Below, in pieces: positions 41,201-59,927 of a DNA stretch of 64,000 nucleotides. The notes beneath the pieces are model-generated. The model had not been told where the DNA came from. It made no database searches and saw nothing but the letters and a program-made list of their open reading frames with translations. How positions within the stretch are numbered: the stretch's first letter is position 1; every line of letters begins with the position of its first letter. The DNA is from Edaphochlamys debaryana (Eukaryota; Chlorophyta; Chlorophyceae; Chlamydomonadales): assembly GCA_016858145.1 (NCBI GenBank), contig JAEHOE010000009.1:1629950-1693949 (forward strand), read 5' to 3'. Made by a program: the position numbers and the translations under genes.

Positions 41201-44087
41201 GCTCGAGCGGCCCAGCCCTCTCTAACCTCTGCCACCCACACCCCTACCTCCAACCCTGCATCCACATCCTCACTTCCTCAGGGCACCACGGAGCCGCCAC
41301 CCCGCATGTCCGAGCGAGATCTCATTAGTAAGATGGAGGCGCACGGCATCGGTACGGACGCCACGGTGGCCGAGCACATCCAGAAGCAGCTGGAGCGGGG
41401 GTACGCGGAGAAGGACGAGGGGTCGCTCACCTTCTGGCCCACGCCGCTAGGTGGGTGTCGGGCCGGGCCTGAGAGCGCATGGTGTTTGGGGTATGCCGGA
41501 ACGTAAATGACTACAAGTGCAACAAGCGGGAACATCGGAACCGGAGGCGGGAGGGGTCGCTCACGTTCTGGCCCACGCCGCTAGGCGGGCCAACGCAACA
41601 TAGGTGGGTGCCGCTAGGTGGGTGGGTGGGTGGCAAGCGGTACCCGAGTGGACGGCTTTTGGCGGTGGGTGATCACACCCTACGGTGCCTGCGTGGGCCC
41701 TACCTGGATGAGTGGCCGGCCCCCATGGCCCGTACGGCAGTTTTGCCCAACGACCCTACCCCACGTGTGTACGGCAGGCGAGGCGCTCATCAGCGGCTAC
41801 TGCCGCATGGGCCTGGACGATCTGTGGAAGCCGGATCTGCGGGCCAAGATCGAGGCGGCCATCCGGGATGTGGCGGAGGGGCGGCAGAGCAAGGACCAGG
41901 TGGGATAGGGGGGAGGGAGCGGGGGCAGATGCGGCAATCTATTGCCAGCTGACACGGCACAGGTGCTCTCCGGCACGGCTTGCTAAGCGCGCTGTCACGT
42001 ACCGCTACCTCCCCACCACGATTGCGTGCTCTGGCTGTCCTCCTACCACATCCTCCGTCCCCCACTGCCTCATAGCTGCCACCCCACCGACACAGCGCCC
42101 CTCATTTCCCCATCCCCACACACCCACCCACAGGTGCTGGCGGAGGCGGTGCAGTTCTTCCGCGCCGACTTCCTCACCGCAACGCAGCGGGCAGGGGTGC
42201 TGGCGGCCGAGATGGCCCGCTTCCTGCCCCTCAGCGGAGGCGGCGGCGGGCCCGGCGGCGGCGGAGGTGGCGGAGGCGGAGGCGGCGGGGGCGGGGGCGG
42301 CCACGGCGGAGGCGGGGGTGGAGGCGGCATGGGCCCAGGCCGGGGCCAGGCGGGCCCGCCCCCCGTGGGCCCGCCGCTCGGCACGTGTCAGAGCTGCGGC
42401 AGCGCCGCCCTCGTGCTGGTCAAGGGCACGGACGGGCGGTACACCGCCACGTGTGCCAACACGGGGGTATGCGGGTTCAGGTGCGCACGTGTGTATCAGT
42501 CAAGGGGACAGGGTCAGGCTGGGCGGCCGTGGGCCCTGGGGCTGACGTCAGCCCAAGACATCAGAGGCTCCCATCCGATAGGGGAAGTCCGGAGCTTTCG
42601 GCCGACACAAACCCCTGCCTTCCGTTTTCCGCCCGCCTTCCTTCGTCCATCCACCTCCAGGCTGGCGCTGCCTCGGGCCGTGGTCGACGCCTCCCCCTCC
42701 GCCCAGCCCTGCGCCCGCTGCGCCCTGTCCGGCGGCGGCGGGCCGCTGCACTGCGCTGCCGTACGCTTCCGCATGAGCGCCCTGCCCTCGGTCGCCATGG
42801 AGGTACTGCAGGCGAGTACGGCAGGCTGTGACTAATTGTGTGACGTGTACGGCGGCGGGATGACTCATGCACTGTCGCGCCGTGGTAGCAACACGGACGG
42901 CCAAGTCGGTCGATCTTGGTTTCCGAAGCTGGCAGCACAAACGCATGGAGCGAAAGAGGCGCCCGGCGTAGGCACTACCTGACTTAATTTTTATCAATTA
43001 TAACCATGTGACCTTGCAGGAGCCCACCCTCACCTGCTGTCTTATCTGTGACCCCCGCTTCCGTACAATCGTCGAGGCGTGCGGCGGCGGCCCTGACGCT
43101 GGCGGCGGCGGCGGTGGAGGGGCACGGGCGCGCGGCGGCGGCGCCGCCGGCGGCGGCCGTGGGGGAGCAGCCGCCGGCGGCAGCGGCCGACAGGCCGCGG
43201 CGGCGGCGGTCCGTAACGCCCTCAACAACGCCCGAGGCGGCGGCGGCGGCGGCGGGGGCGGGGCAGGAGCAGGGCCCGGGACAGGCGGCACTCAGTTCGG
43301 TGGGGGCGGGGGTGCGTATGGGTCAGCGGCGGACTACGAAGACGACACGGAGGGGGACCAGGACGGTCGCGGGGGGGCCGCCAGGCGAGGCCGGCGGGGG
43401 CAGTCAGCCTCGCGCGCCGGCGCTGGCGGCGGCGGAGCCGCCGCCCCTCGCTCCCGATCCGAACCCGCCGCGCCGCGGGCGGCGGCCGGCGGCCGCGGCG
43501 GAGCCGCCGCAGGCGGCGGCAGGGGCCGCGGCCGGGCAGCCGCCGCCGCCGCCGCTATGCCGCTGTGCCCCCGCCACGGCCAGGCGTGCCGACGGGTGGT
43601 GTCGCGGAGTCAGGCCAACCCCGGGCGGCCCTACTTTGCATGTGCGCATGCGGAGAGGTCCGAGCAAGACGCATGCGGCGCCTTCTTGTGGGAGGACCAG
43701 TGGGACGGCTCCTCCGCCGCCCCGAGTAAGCACGGGGCCCCTGGTGGGGGTGGCGGCGGTGGAGGTGGGAACGGGGGTGGGGGCGGCGGAGGGTACGGAG
43801 GCGGCGTCGGTGGCGGCGGCTACGGCGGGAGAGGGGGCGGCGGAGGCGGAGGCGGCGGGGGGCGTGGCGGTCGCGGGGGTGGAGGCGGAGGAGGGGGTTG
43901 GGGGGAGGGGAACGGGGCTGTGTTTGCGTCTGCCACCGGCGTCGTGTACGGGGGCGGGGGCGGGGGAGGGGGCGCGTATGGAGGGGGCGGGGGAGCTTAC
44001 GGAGGAGGAGGGGGCGGAGGGGGAGGGGGCGTGTGCTACCGCTGCCAGCAGCCAGGCCACTTCGCTCGTGACTGCCCCAACGCGTGA
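35255..44087 (+). CDS. TOP3A: DNA topoisomerase III alpha (type IA) with GRF and CCHC zinc fingers
   Basis: This type IA topoisomerase should decatenate recombination intermediates with RecQ helicase and RMI partners in the nucleus. Nineteen exons chain in phase (35255-35352, 35484-35594, 35891-35960, 36208-36312, 37009-37155, 37399-37455, 37645-37802, 38379-38488, 38822-38944, 39143-39243, 39621-39671, 40032-40124, 40404-40524, 40788-40933, 41282-41450, 41778-41899, 42134-42480, 42661-42802, 43020-44087), giving about 1,112 residues. The Toprim domain shows [12 protein letters not shown] (Glu10) and LDCDREGEN (Asp117, Asp119). The catalytic tyrosine is Tyr345 in [11 protein letters not shown]. 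After the core come a Cys4-type finger (CQSCG...CANTGVCGF), a glycine-rich linker, a GRF finger (NPGRPYFAC...CGAFLWED) and a CCHC knuckle ([15 protein letters not shown]), as in plant TOP3 alpha. The exon 8/9 junction has an alternative (38490/38818), also in frame. Several introns hold junction duplications. Confidence 0.95.
36313..36600 (+). repeat. Purine tract (GGGGA-rich) in a TOP3A intron
   Basis: Nearly 290 bases immediately after exon 4 are almost only G and A on the coding strand, built from GGGGGAGG-like units. Such tracts can form triplexes or quadruplexes. It ends with AACCTCAGCTTTGAGGTGC, a near copy of the exon 4 end plus donor (GAACATCAGCTTCGAGGTGC at about 36297), so it too is bounded by a junction duplicate. 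Confidence 0.75.
37278..37320 (+). repeat. Copy of the TOP3A exon 5 end and donor inside intron 5
   Basis: CGCAACGAG...GTGGACGCGCGGCAGGTGGGG at the true exon end (donor at 37156) reappears 157 bases downstream (donor at 37313). The copy encodes [11 protein letters not shown] against [11 protein letters not shown] in the exon, so it still looks coding. Confidence 0.85.
38141..38402 (+). repeat. Three tandem copies of the TOP3A exon 8 acceptor and exon start
   Basis: CCTGTCAGGACCATCCACAT plus the following bases occur three times, with possible exon starts at 38149, 38265 and 38379 (period about 115). Only the third continues into conserved TOP3 coding sequence. The first two contain identical acceptors and about the first 30 exon bases. 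Confidence 0.92.
39343..39402 (+). repeat. Two copies of the TOP3A exon 10 end and donor
   Basis: The exon 10 end and donor (GGGGCAGGACCTGCGGGTGG, donor at 39244) recur at about 39343 with one change and at about 39376. The latter copy also includes the preceding TTCGACCC. Confidence 0.85.
41549..41632 (+). repeat. Copy of the TOP3A exon 15 end and donor
   Basis: GGGTCGCTCAC(C/G)TTCTGGCCCACGCCGCTAG, the last exon 15 bases, reappears about 132 bases into the intron. There it is followed by GGCGGG instead of GGTGGG. A shorter third piece (GCCGCTAGGTGGGTGGGTGG) follows near 41608. Confidence 0.88.
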
Positions 44088-44902
44088 CCCTACCCTAGGG
44101 AGGGCCGCCTCCCTGGTGGGCCAGACCCTCTTACACGTTGCCCTAACCCTACCTGGGGAGTGGGACGCAGGAGTGTGTTGAGACAGTGTCGTGCGCTCAC
44201 ACTGCAAGACGATTGGAATGCGAGGGCACCCCGCTCGAGAGGCTGGGTGTGCGGGGTCGCCGTTTTGTGCGGGGCGGGGGAGGAGACCTGAAACGGATGA
44301 GGTGGTTTGTGTGCATGCTGGGGCATCGGGAATGCAGGGGGCCAAGCGGCAAACTGGATACTACTGCAGTAACGAAGCCCTGGCCGACGGTGAAGGTGTG
44401 GCAGCGCGAAGGTGTGGCAGCGCGGGTCTGGCGGGTGTGGGCGCTTGCGCTTGGTGCCAGGGAATGCATACACGACCCAGCCCGGCTCAAGGGTTGCAGT
44501 GTTGGGATGTGTGGCCCGTGGGTCGGTGGGTCGGTGGGTCGGTGGGTCGGTGGGAGCGAGGCCCAAGAGCTGAGGGGCTAGGGGGGGGAGGCCGCCCGGG
44601 GAAGCGGGCCGGAGATGTCGGCAAGCACGTTGTCGGCTCGTCCGAGACGGGATTGTCGGTTCAGTGCTGAACGCGGCGAGTCGGTTGCCCTGCTGCTTAC
44701 ATCTCTCGCGCAGCCTGCGTTGATCAACTGACGCCAGCTAAAAACGGCTTAGCGGCATCGGCAGGGCCGCTAGCGGCTCGCGTGTAAGGACTCCAGAAGG
44801 GGGCCCGCGGCCCCTTCCTCGCTTGTCTCCACCCTCAACACCTGGACGCCCGCGGCCGGCCCGCTCCCGGCGCCGACCCCAAGAGGGAACGAAGGCCCTC
44901 CC
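44088..44902. other. Intergenic region with a GGTCGGTG repeat
   Basis: This holds the TOP3A 3' UTR and the promoter of the JmjC gene. An octamer repeat GGTCGGTG, about four units, lies at about 44519-44553. No gene is supported. Confidence 0.55.
44783..44787 (+). terminator. Possible TGTAA poly(A) signal of TOP3A
   Basis: This is the first TGTAA after the TOP3A stop, 696 bases away and about 116 bases before the next proposed ATG. Long 3' UTRs are usual in volvocine algae. Confidence 0.4.
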
Positions 44903-47900
44903 ATGGCGCCCGGGGCCCAGGCGGTGCGCACTCAGCGCCACGGCCGCGGCTATGTCCTCCGGACCGGCCCTGCAGGGGGCGCCGGGGGCAGCGGCAGCGG
45001 CAGCGGCGGGGCCGACAACGGAGGCGAGGCCGGAGGCGGTGGCGGGAGCGCCGACGTGCTGGTGGCAACAGCGGGGGCAATCGTGGTCCGCAGGCGCGTG
45101 GACGGCGCGTGGTCCCGTTGCTCGTTTGGTGGGGCTGTGCCGGCCTGACGCCCTGACCAGCGCGCCTCATGTGCGCGGAAGGGGAAGTGTCGCGTCTGGC
45201 TTGGTACCGGTCTCGCTGCAAGCCTCGTCTTTGTGGGTGAGAAGATGGTCCTTCCCTCCTTCCTGCCCCCTCCCCCAGCCCCTGCTCGGAGCCGCCCCTG
45301 CCGCCCCCCCGCTGGCCGGCGCCGCTGCGCCCCGCGCCGCTGCCCGCCGCCCGCACCGCATGGACAGAGGGCGCTGCGGCCGCGCGGGCGGCGCTGTGGG
45401 GCCGCCGGGCCGTGGCCCTACCAGCAGCGGTGGAGCGGCCCGGTCGGCTGGCGGCGGCGCTCCTGGAGCACGTGCGTATGGGTGCGGCATGGGCGGGAGA
45501 GGGCAAGGATTCGCTAGGCACTAGCACCAGCCTGGCACATCCTTGCTGGGGCAGGGCAGGTGGCGGCGGCGCTCCTGGAGCACGTGCGTTCGGTATGGGG
45601 CCGACGGGGACACAGGGGAAGGCTGGGCAACGCACACGGGCCTGGCACAGGGCTTTCTGGGGGCAGGGGAGGTGACGACGGCACTCCTGAGGGAGCACGT
45701 GCGTACGGCATGGGGCAAGCGTGCCAAAGGAGGAGTTAGATAGGGGGGTCCATGGAAATGACATGCTGTGGCCTCACGCTCGCGATGTGCCGGTTCCGAC
45801 GTTGCCGGAGGAGGTAGATAGGGGGGTCCATGGAATTGACACGCTGCTGCCTCACGCTTGCCATGTACCGGTGCCGATGCTGCCGGTGCCTGCCCCGTCT
45901 GCAGGCTGGTGGTGGTGGGGGGGGATGGGCCGCCTGGGCCGAAGGGCGCAGCAGGGCTCAAGGAGGCGTGTGGTGCTGCCTGACGGCGCTGGCGCCCTCA
46001 CTCCCACCCCGTCTGCAGGCGCGGCGGCCCGCGGGCTCGCCCCGTGTGGGCGCGGCGTGGCGGTCGCGTGCGGACGTGCACCGCTTCCTGTGCCACTGCC
46101 CCAGGAAGCAGGAACTGGGGGTGAGAGGGGAGGGGGAAGGGGAAGGGGGAGCCATGGTTGAGGAGCAGGAGGGGGTATGTGTCAATCCTCCATGCTGCCG
46201 GTACAACCCGCCCCGACCCATTCCGCCCCGACCCGGATACTGCAACAGGGCCCCTACCAGCTCAGGGCCCCCGACACCTCACTGCTGCTGCTGCCGCCGG
46301 AGGGGCGCACGGGGCCCGCCCCGGGGCGCAGCTTTACCTGGAACGGACACGGAGGCGCCGCCGCCCCCGCCGCTGGCACCCCCGCCGCCGCCGCCGTCGC
46401 CGCCGCTGGCACCCCCGCCGCCGCCGCCTCGCCCCGGCCACCCACGCTGGCGGAGGCTCTGCAGTGCGCCGAGGCGTGGGGGCAGCACCGGCTGCTGGTG
46501 CAGGTGAGAGAGATGTCGCCAGAAGGGCGTGACCTGCGGGGGAAAGAAAGATGTCGCAAAAGGGGGATCGCAAAAAGGGGGCCAGGGGGGACTAGGGTGG
46601 GCTAGCGGGGGCGAAACGGCGACGGAAGGTTATAGGAGGATGGGCCTAAAGTACGGACGTATTTACATCTGGCCTGATGCAGCTGTCTCACTTGCAGATG
46701 GACCTCTGCCGCATCCACCTGACCCACCGCCGCGGCAACGGGCCTGCCCCTGGGCCCGAGGTGGACCCAAGGGCGGATCCCGGCGCTGGGTCGGGGTGCC
46801 GCGTGGATCTGGATCCATGTGAGGAGAACACCGCTTGGCACGCAGCCGCCATGGTGGGTGCAGTGTGTGGGGGGGCGGTAGCGGGGGAGGAGGGCCCAGG
46901 GGCAGGATCCTGGTGGAGGTCTGGGCATGGCACACACGCCGTCAGCATGTACACCGTGCAGGCGAGAGGCGTTAGAGGCAGGGTCAGCAGCTTTACCGGC
47001 ATGGGGGTCTGAGGCCCCTCCGCCCGATGCCCATCGCCTTACATCACATCCTCTTCACACGCAATGCCCAGGAGCTCCTGCGTCCTGCCCTATCCTGGGT
47101 CCGCGCCAGCCTCCTGGGCTCGTTCTGGGGTGCCAGCCCCGGGCCGCATTCCCTCGCAGCGCCGCCCCCTGCGGCCGCCACCCAGCCGCCCTACGCCGGG
47201 GGCCGGGTTGCGCTCGAGTGGGGCAGTGCGGGGGCGCTGCTGCCGCTGAGGTACACGGCATCAGAGGACCGGGCGGTGATCCAGGTGAGGTGGGGTGGGG
47301 TGGGGTGGGGTGGGGTGGGGTGGGGTGGGGTGGGGTGGGGTGGGGTGGGGTGGGGGTGGGGTGGGGTGGGGTGGGGTGGGGTGGGGTGGGGTGGGGTGGG
47401 GTGAGGTGGGATGGGGCGGGGTAGACGTGCGTGTTTGATGGCAGGAATTGGACTCAGCTACCGCAGGACGTCAGCGGGGTGCAACGTATCGCAAAGCGTG
47501 CTCACGGCAACTTGGTCAATAGACTGAACCGCGCGCCCCTACCTGTTGCCCGCAACCCTGACCCCCCGGCCCCCACCCCCCGCCCCCGGCCCGTGGCCCC
47601 GGTTGCAGCTGTCTGGGCGGCGGCGGGTGCTGCTGGTCCCACCCTCTGAGGCGCTGCCCACCATGGCCCCCTTTCCCGTACTGCACCCGTACGACGGATA
47701 CAGGTGCGTGCGTGCGTGCGTACATACGGCGAGAGCAGATGCGTGGTGCAGAAGAATATTCAATCTATCGTCACGCCTTTGCCCATGCCATCCCGCCTTT
47801 CCCGTCCTGACCAACCGCAACACAGCCCCCCTCCTCACGAGCAGCCCCCTAACCTCTCCCCGCACCTACCATCCCCACCACACCACACACACCACACCGC

Positions 47901-50900
47901 ACACAACCGCCCTGACCCAACCCTATCCCTAACCACCCAAACGCCCTAAACCTAACCCAACCCTAACCCTCACCGCCCTAACCCTAGCCGCCGGAACCCT
48001 TACCCAAACGCGCGCACGCCCCTCCCCAGCATGCCCGCCCTGGCCCACACGCTCGCCCTGGAGACCCCCGGAGTGGACCTGGCTCGCTGCGCGGGGCCGG
48101 GGGGCCTCCTGAGCGCCTGGCCGGCCTTCCGGGACGGCGAGGTGGGGCTTGGGGGTGGGGGGTGGATGAGGGGGAACTGGTGGTGGCGGCCGCAGTGAAG
48201 GAGGGGTGTGGGGGGGGCGGGGCGGGATGGGGCAGGGAAAGCAAGGACTACCGGGAGGGCCGGGTGGGAGTGGGGGGTGGGCGTGGGGATGGGGATGGGG
48301 ATGGGCGGGTGGCGTGAGGTGCTGCTGTATGTGGTGGGGACAGGGGCGATGAGGGGTTGATGGGGAGGGGCGGATGGGGCAGTATAGCTGGGGGGTCCCC
48401 CCGGGCTGCCAAGCGGCTGGTTAGCCCAGGCGGGGGCCGCGTGGGACCAAGGTCTGAACCTGGGAACCGGTGGTCGATGCGCCCATTATCAGTCCAGTCC
48501 CACCCGTCCTGGTACCCTTCGCCGTGACCGTTACGCCGTGGTCCACCCCTCCGCCACAGCCATCCCCGTGTTCCCGTACATTCCATCCGTCCGTCCGTCC
48601 GCCCGTCCGCCCCCACGTCCTATCATTACTTGCGCCTTACCGCTGGCTGGCTTCCTTGTCACTGCACCGTCCCTCCCGCAGTTCCGCGCCTTCACGGCCC
48701 TCCTGGAGCCGGGGGATGCCGCCTTCGTCCCCGCCGGCTGGCACCTGCACTCGGAACTTCTGCCCTCCGCCCCTGCCCCCACCCATCCAACTCCGGGAGG
48801 CCCAGCTCCGCCGCGGCCGCCGGGCCCAGTCCAGGCCCAGGCCCAGGCCCAGCAGGCCCAGGGTCGGGGCCCGCCGCCCCTGGATCACAACATCGCCCTG
48901 CTCGTCCACCTGGATCCCCTGTGGCCCGCCGCCGGCCGCCGCGCGCCCGCCGCCGACGCTTCGCCTTCCCACGACGTTACAACTTCCGCCGCCGCCGTCA
49001 CACCCGCCAGGGAACACTCTGCTCCGCCAGGGCCAAACGCGACGGCGGCAGCTCCGTCGGCGGCGGTGGCAGGGGTGGCGGCGGAGGTGACAGCCGCGGA
49101 GGCAGAGGCGGCGGCGGAGGCCGGCGACGCCCGGCCGCCCTGCCCCGGTGCGGCGCTGCTGGCGCTTTCCCGGCTGCTGGAGGCCTGGGCGGTGGCGGCG
49201 GAGGTGCCGCCGGGGGGGGAGGGCGGGCTGCTGCGGGGCATGCGGGGATACCACTGGGAGCGGCGGCGGCTGGAGGCGCGGGTGGAGCGGCTGCGGATGC
49301 GTAATGGGGGGAGCGCTGGGGCTGAAGCAGGGGCGGAGAGGATGCGGATGCGTGGTGGGGAGGGCGCAGGGCCGAGCGCCGCTGGGACCGGTGGGCAGGC
49401 GGAGCACGAGGCGGAGGCGGCGAAGGTGGGGGCGGAGGTGGAGGCAGCACCAGGGGAGGCCGAGGCTGCTGTGCCAGCGGAGCAGGAGGAAGAGGCCGAG
49501 GTGGCGGCGGGGAAGGAGGGTGCAGATCCAGATCCAGATCCAGATCCACCCGCATCGGATCCAGCGCGCCAGGGCGAGGAGCAGGCGGCCCTGGCGGCGG
49601 CGGTGCTACGGCACCGGCTGCACCCCCGCTTCAACACCGGCACGCCCCAGGGCCGCGTGCTGCTGGACCTGTACGACGCTGTCGTACGGCACATCGCCCC
49701 CGTGGCGCGTACGGCACTGGCGGCGGTGCCGCGGAGCGCCGGCGGCGGCGCAGGTGCGGCTGCGGACGAAGGCGGGGGGAGCGCCGCCGCTGTCGAGGCC
49801 CCTGGCGGCGGCGGCGACCCGGCTGGCGGTGGACCCAAGGGCGGATCCAAGGGCGGATCTGGGGCCAGATCCAGGGCTGGATCCAAGGATGACGACGCTT
49901 TCGAGGGCGATGACGGGCTGTGTGCGCTGCTGGATCTGGTGTGCGAGGGCCGGCTGCAGCCCACGCACTGGGTGAACCAGGTGAGCTGGGGCGGTGGGGG
50001 GGGGTCTGGGGGCTCTTTGCTGTGTATCGAACCAGGTGAGCTGGGGCGGTGGGGGGGGGTCTGGGGGCTCTTTGCTGTGTATCGAACCAGGTGAGCTGGG
50101 GCGGTGGGGGGGGGTCTGGGGGCTCTTTGATGTGTATCGAACCAGGTGAGCTGGGGCGGTGGGGGGGGGTTCTGGGGGCTCTTTGCTGTGTATCGAACCA
50201 GGTGAGCTGGGGCGGTGGGGGGGGTCTGGGGGCTCTTTGCTGTGTATCGAACCAGGTGAGCTGGGGCGGTGGGGGGGGGTTCTGGGGGCTCTTTGCTGTG
50301 TATCGAACCAGGTGAGCTGGGGCAGAGGGGGCTGGGGGCTAGGGGTTATGCGGCTCGTCACGGGGGGGCGGGGGCTCCGTGAGGGATGGAGCGTGTGGGC
50401 TGGGCTGTGTACGGTACCGGTATCGGCGCGACGAATGCGAGAGGTTATCGTTAGTAGTACGAGGGGGGCGTAGGACGAGGCCCCTGGACGTGGATCCCGC
50501 CGGGTCTTAAGGGAGGCGGGCACGCGTGGGCACCACGCCTGTCCAGTCTCCACCCCCTCCGCTACAGCTCTTGCCCACCCACCCCCCGACCTCTCGTCCT
50601 CCCCTTCCCAACCGGTCCGTCTTGTGCTGCCCCCATGATCGCCCCCGCAGCTGTGCCGCGATCCCGCCGTGGTCGCGGAGGAGCTCATGTGGTACGACGA
50701 CAACCGCACACCGGTACGGCCATACAGTCCAGTCATACTCCCGCCGGAACTTTCTGCGCCTGACACCGGTGCTTCACCCCGACTGAGGGCGGAGCAGCCC
50801 TGGGGTTCGCTTAGGCTTGAGGTTGATGCTATGCATGACCTCTGGTTCGGTGTGTCTGCCAGTAATTACCTCTCTCTCTCCATTATAATCATTGCATCCT

Positions 50901-51258
50901 GTCCGTCCGTCCGGCTGTGTGCAGGAGGAGGCTCGCTTCCCCGAGCTATTCAGGCTGCAGGTGGGAAGAGGGGGGGGGGGCTGCATGCAGGATTGCAGGA
51001 GGGCGGACAGAGCCAGACAACGTCTGCGCATGAAATGTCTCGGCAGGACTCCTGGCCGTGGATCCTTCCCATTCTCTTCCTCCCTATTGAATTCCCGCCC
51101 CTCACTGCCCCTCCGCGCCCCCACACCAGGCCGCAGCCAAAGACGCCGAGGCTCGTCGCACCTCCCTCCGCCCCGCGCCCCTGCCCCACCGCCCCCTGCT
51201 GGCGGCACTGCAGGCGCCTCCCGCGCAGGGGCAGGCCGCAGCGCTGGACGGTCCCTAG
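44903..51258 (+). CDS. JmjC (FIH-like cupin) domain protein, apparently lacking the HxD iron motif
   Basis: Eleven exons chain in phase: 45279-45471, 46019-46120, 46249-46503, 46698-46853, 47072-47284, 47609-47703, 48030-48141, 48682-49980, 50651-50713, 50925-50960 and 51130-51258. The first exon is less certain: an ATG at 44903 opens a Gly-rich frame, but no donor gives an obviously good join to 45279. LSGRRRVLLVPPSEALPTMA, PFPVLHPYDGYS and LLEPGDAAFVPAGWHLHSEL closely match the order of the factor-inhibiting-HIF type JmjC barrel, and DHNIALLVHLDPLW fits a final strand. The strand that should carry the HxD iron ligands reads LPLRYTASED, with Arg and Thr in their place, so dioxygenase activity is doubtful. 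Exon 48682-49980 inserts about 300 low-complexity residues. The C-terminus (AAAKDAEARRTSLRP...) has no known domain. The fold is fairly sure; the function is unknown. Confidence 0.72.
45447..45712 (+). repeat. Three copies of an exon end and donor in the JmjC gene
   Basis: The exon end GCGGCGGCGCTCCTGGAGCA and donor GTGCGT (true donor at 45472) recur at about 45562-45590. A more diverged copy, with a short CTCCTGAGGGAGCACGTGCG segment, lies at about 45683-45705. Confidence 0.8.
45734..45890 (+). repeat. Tandem duplication, period about 77, in the same intron
   Basis: TAGATAGGGGGGTCCATGGA and the following roughly 55 bases (CCTCACGCT...TGCCGG) occur twice in succession with scattered differences. 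Confidence 0.8.
47289..47411 (+). repeat. (GGGGT)n array starting at a donor site
   Basis: Directly after the GTGAG donor at 47285 come about two dozen GGGGT units with few interruptions. G-quadruplex formation on the coding strand or in the pre-mRNA is likely. The unit resembles an expanded donor (GGTGAGGT). Confidence 0.9.
49972..50335 (+). repeat. Seven-copy array of exon end plus donor (period about 55)
   Basis: The exon end GTGAACCAG and donor GTGAGCTGGGGCGGTGGGG are repeated. Donor-like GTGAGCTGGGG occurs at 49981, 50036, 50091, 50146, 50202, 50256 and 50312, each preceded by AACCAG. The units differ mainly in G-run length. Confidence 0.93.
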
Positions 51259-51900
51259 GTGGCACCGGGACGAGCGTTTCGTGGGGGGAGGCTGGCAGCA
51301 GAAGGTGCTGTGGAAGTCCCTGAAGGCGCAATGCCGAGGTCGGATGGGCGAGGGCGGGACATCGCCTGTGCGCATGCTCGCGCCTGGAGACATTAGATTG
51401 CGCCAGCGATGTCGTTGCGAACTAGGATGTGGAGAAGGCAGATGGAACGGCGCGGCCAAAGTGGATGGATGGATGATGGGATGGGATGGCTCCTCCGTCG
51501 GCGCAGTCTCGGCGAGTTGGGGCGCGAGGCTGGATATTGGTGTCGCTGTAAAGGCGATGGTATGCTTGCGTAGCTGGACGCGTGCGGACTGCAGTCGTGC
51601 CGAGACATCTGTGCACGCGGCACCGTGGCGCCTGTCGTCAGCGTTCCAGTGGCCAGTGTGATAGAGTGTACATCGAGAAGTTGCGGGTGGGACAACGTAA
51701 GGCGCCTGCCTCGCAGCGCCCATGAACGTTCATGGTGCTTCTCGACGCCCTGCGTTTGGCCCCGGCCCCTCGCTCGCTACCTCACTTTCGCCCCGGGCCC
51801 CGCTTTCGGTACTTAGTTGCTCTTCACGGCGGCTGGACGTAGAGCGTGTTTGGACACGATCCTAGCATCAATCGGGGTCTTCCATCCACGCGTCGTGACC
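51259..51900. other. Intergenic: JmjC 3' UTR and HSP70 promoter
   Basis: No gene is seen. A TGTAA at 51547-51551 could end the JmjC transcript, about 290 bases after its stop. The heat-shock-element-like motif is listed separately. Confidence 0.55.
51724..51741 (+). promoter_or_regulatory. Imperfect heat shock element upstream of HSP70C
   Basis: GAACGTTC (51724-51731) is an inverted GAA/TTC pair, and a further TTC at 51739-51741 lies exactly 10 bases from the first TTC, the spacing HSF trimers require. The intervening GAA unit is absent. It lies about 170 bases before the ATG. Confidence 0.45.

Positions 51901-59927
<8,027 letters not shown>

Noticed and set aside
47925..47995. CCCTAA-type repeats resembling telomere sequence
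   Set aside because: They are short, irregular and inside a JmjC-gene intron; the volvocine telomere unit is CCCTAAAA, which is not repeated here.
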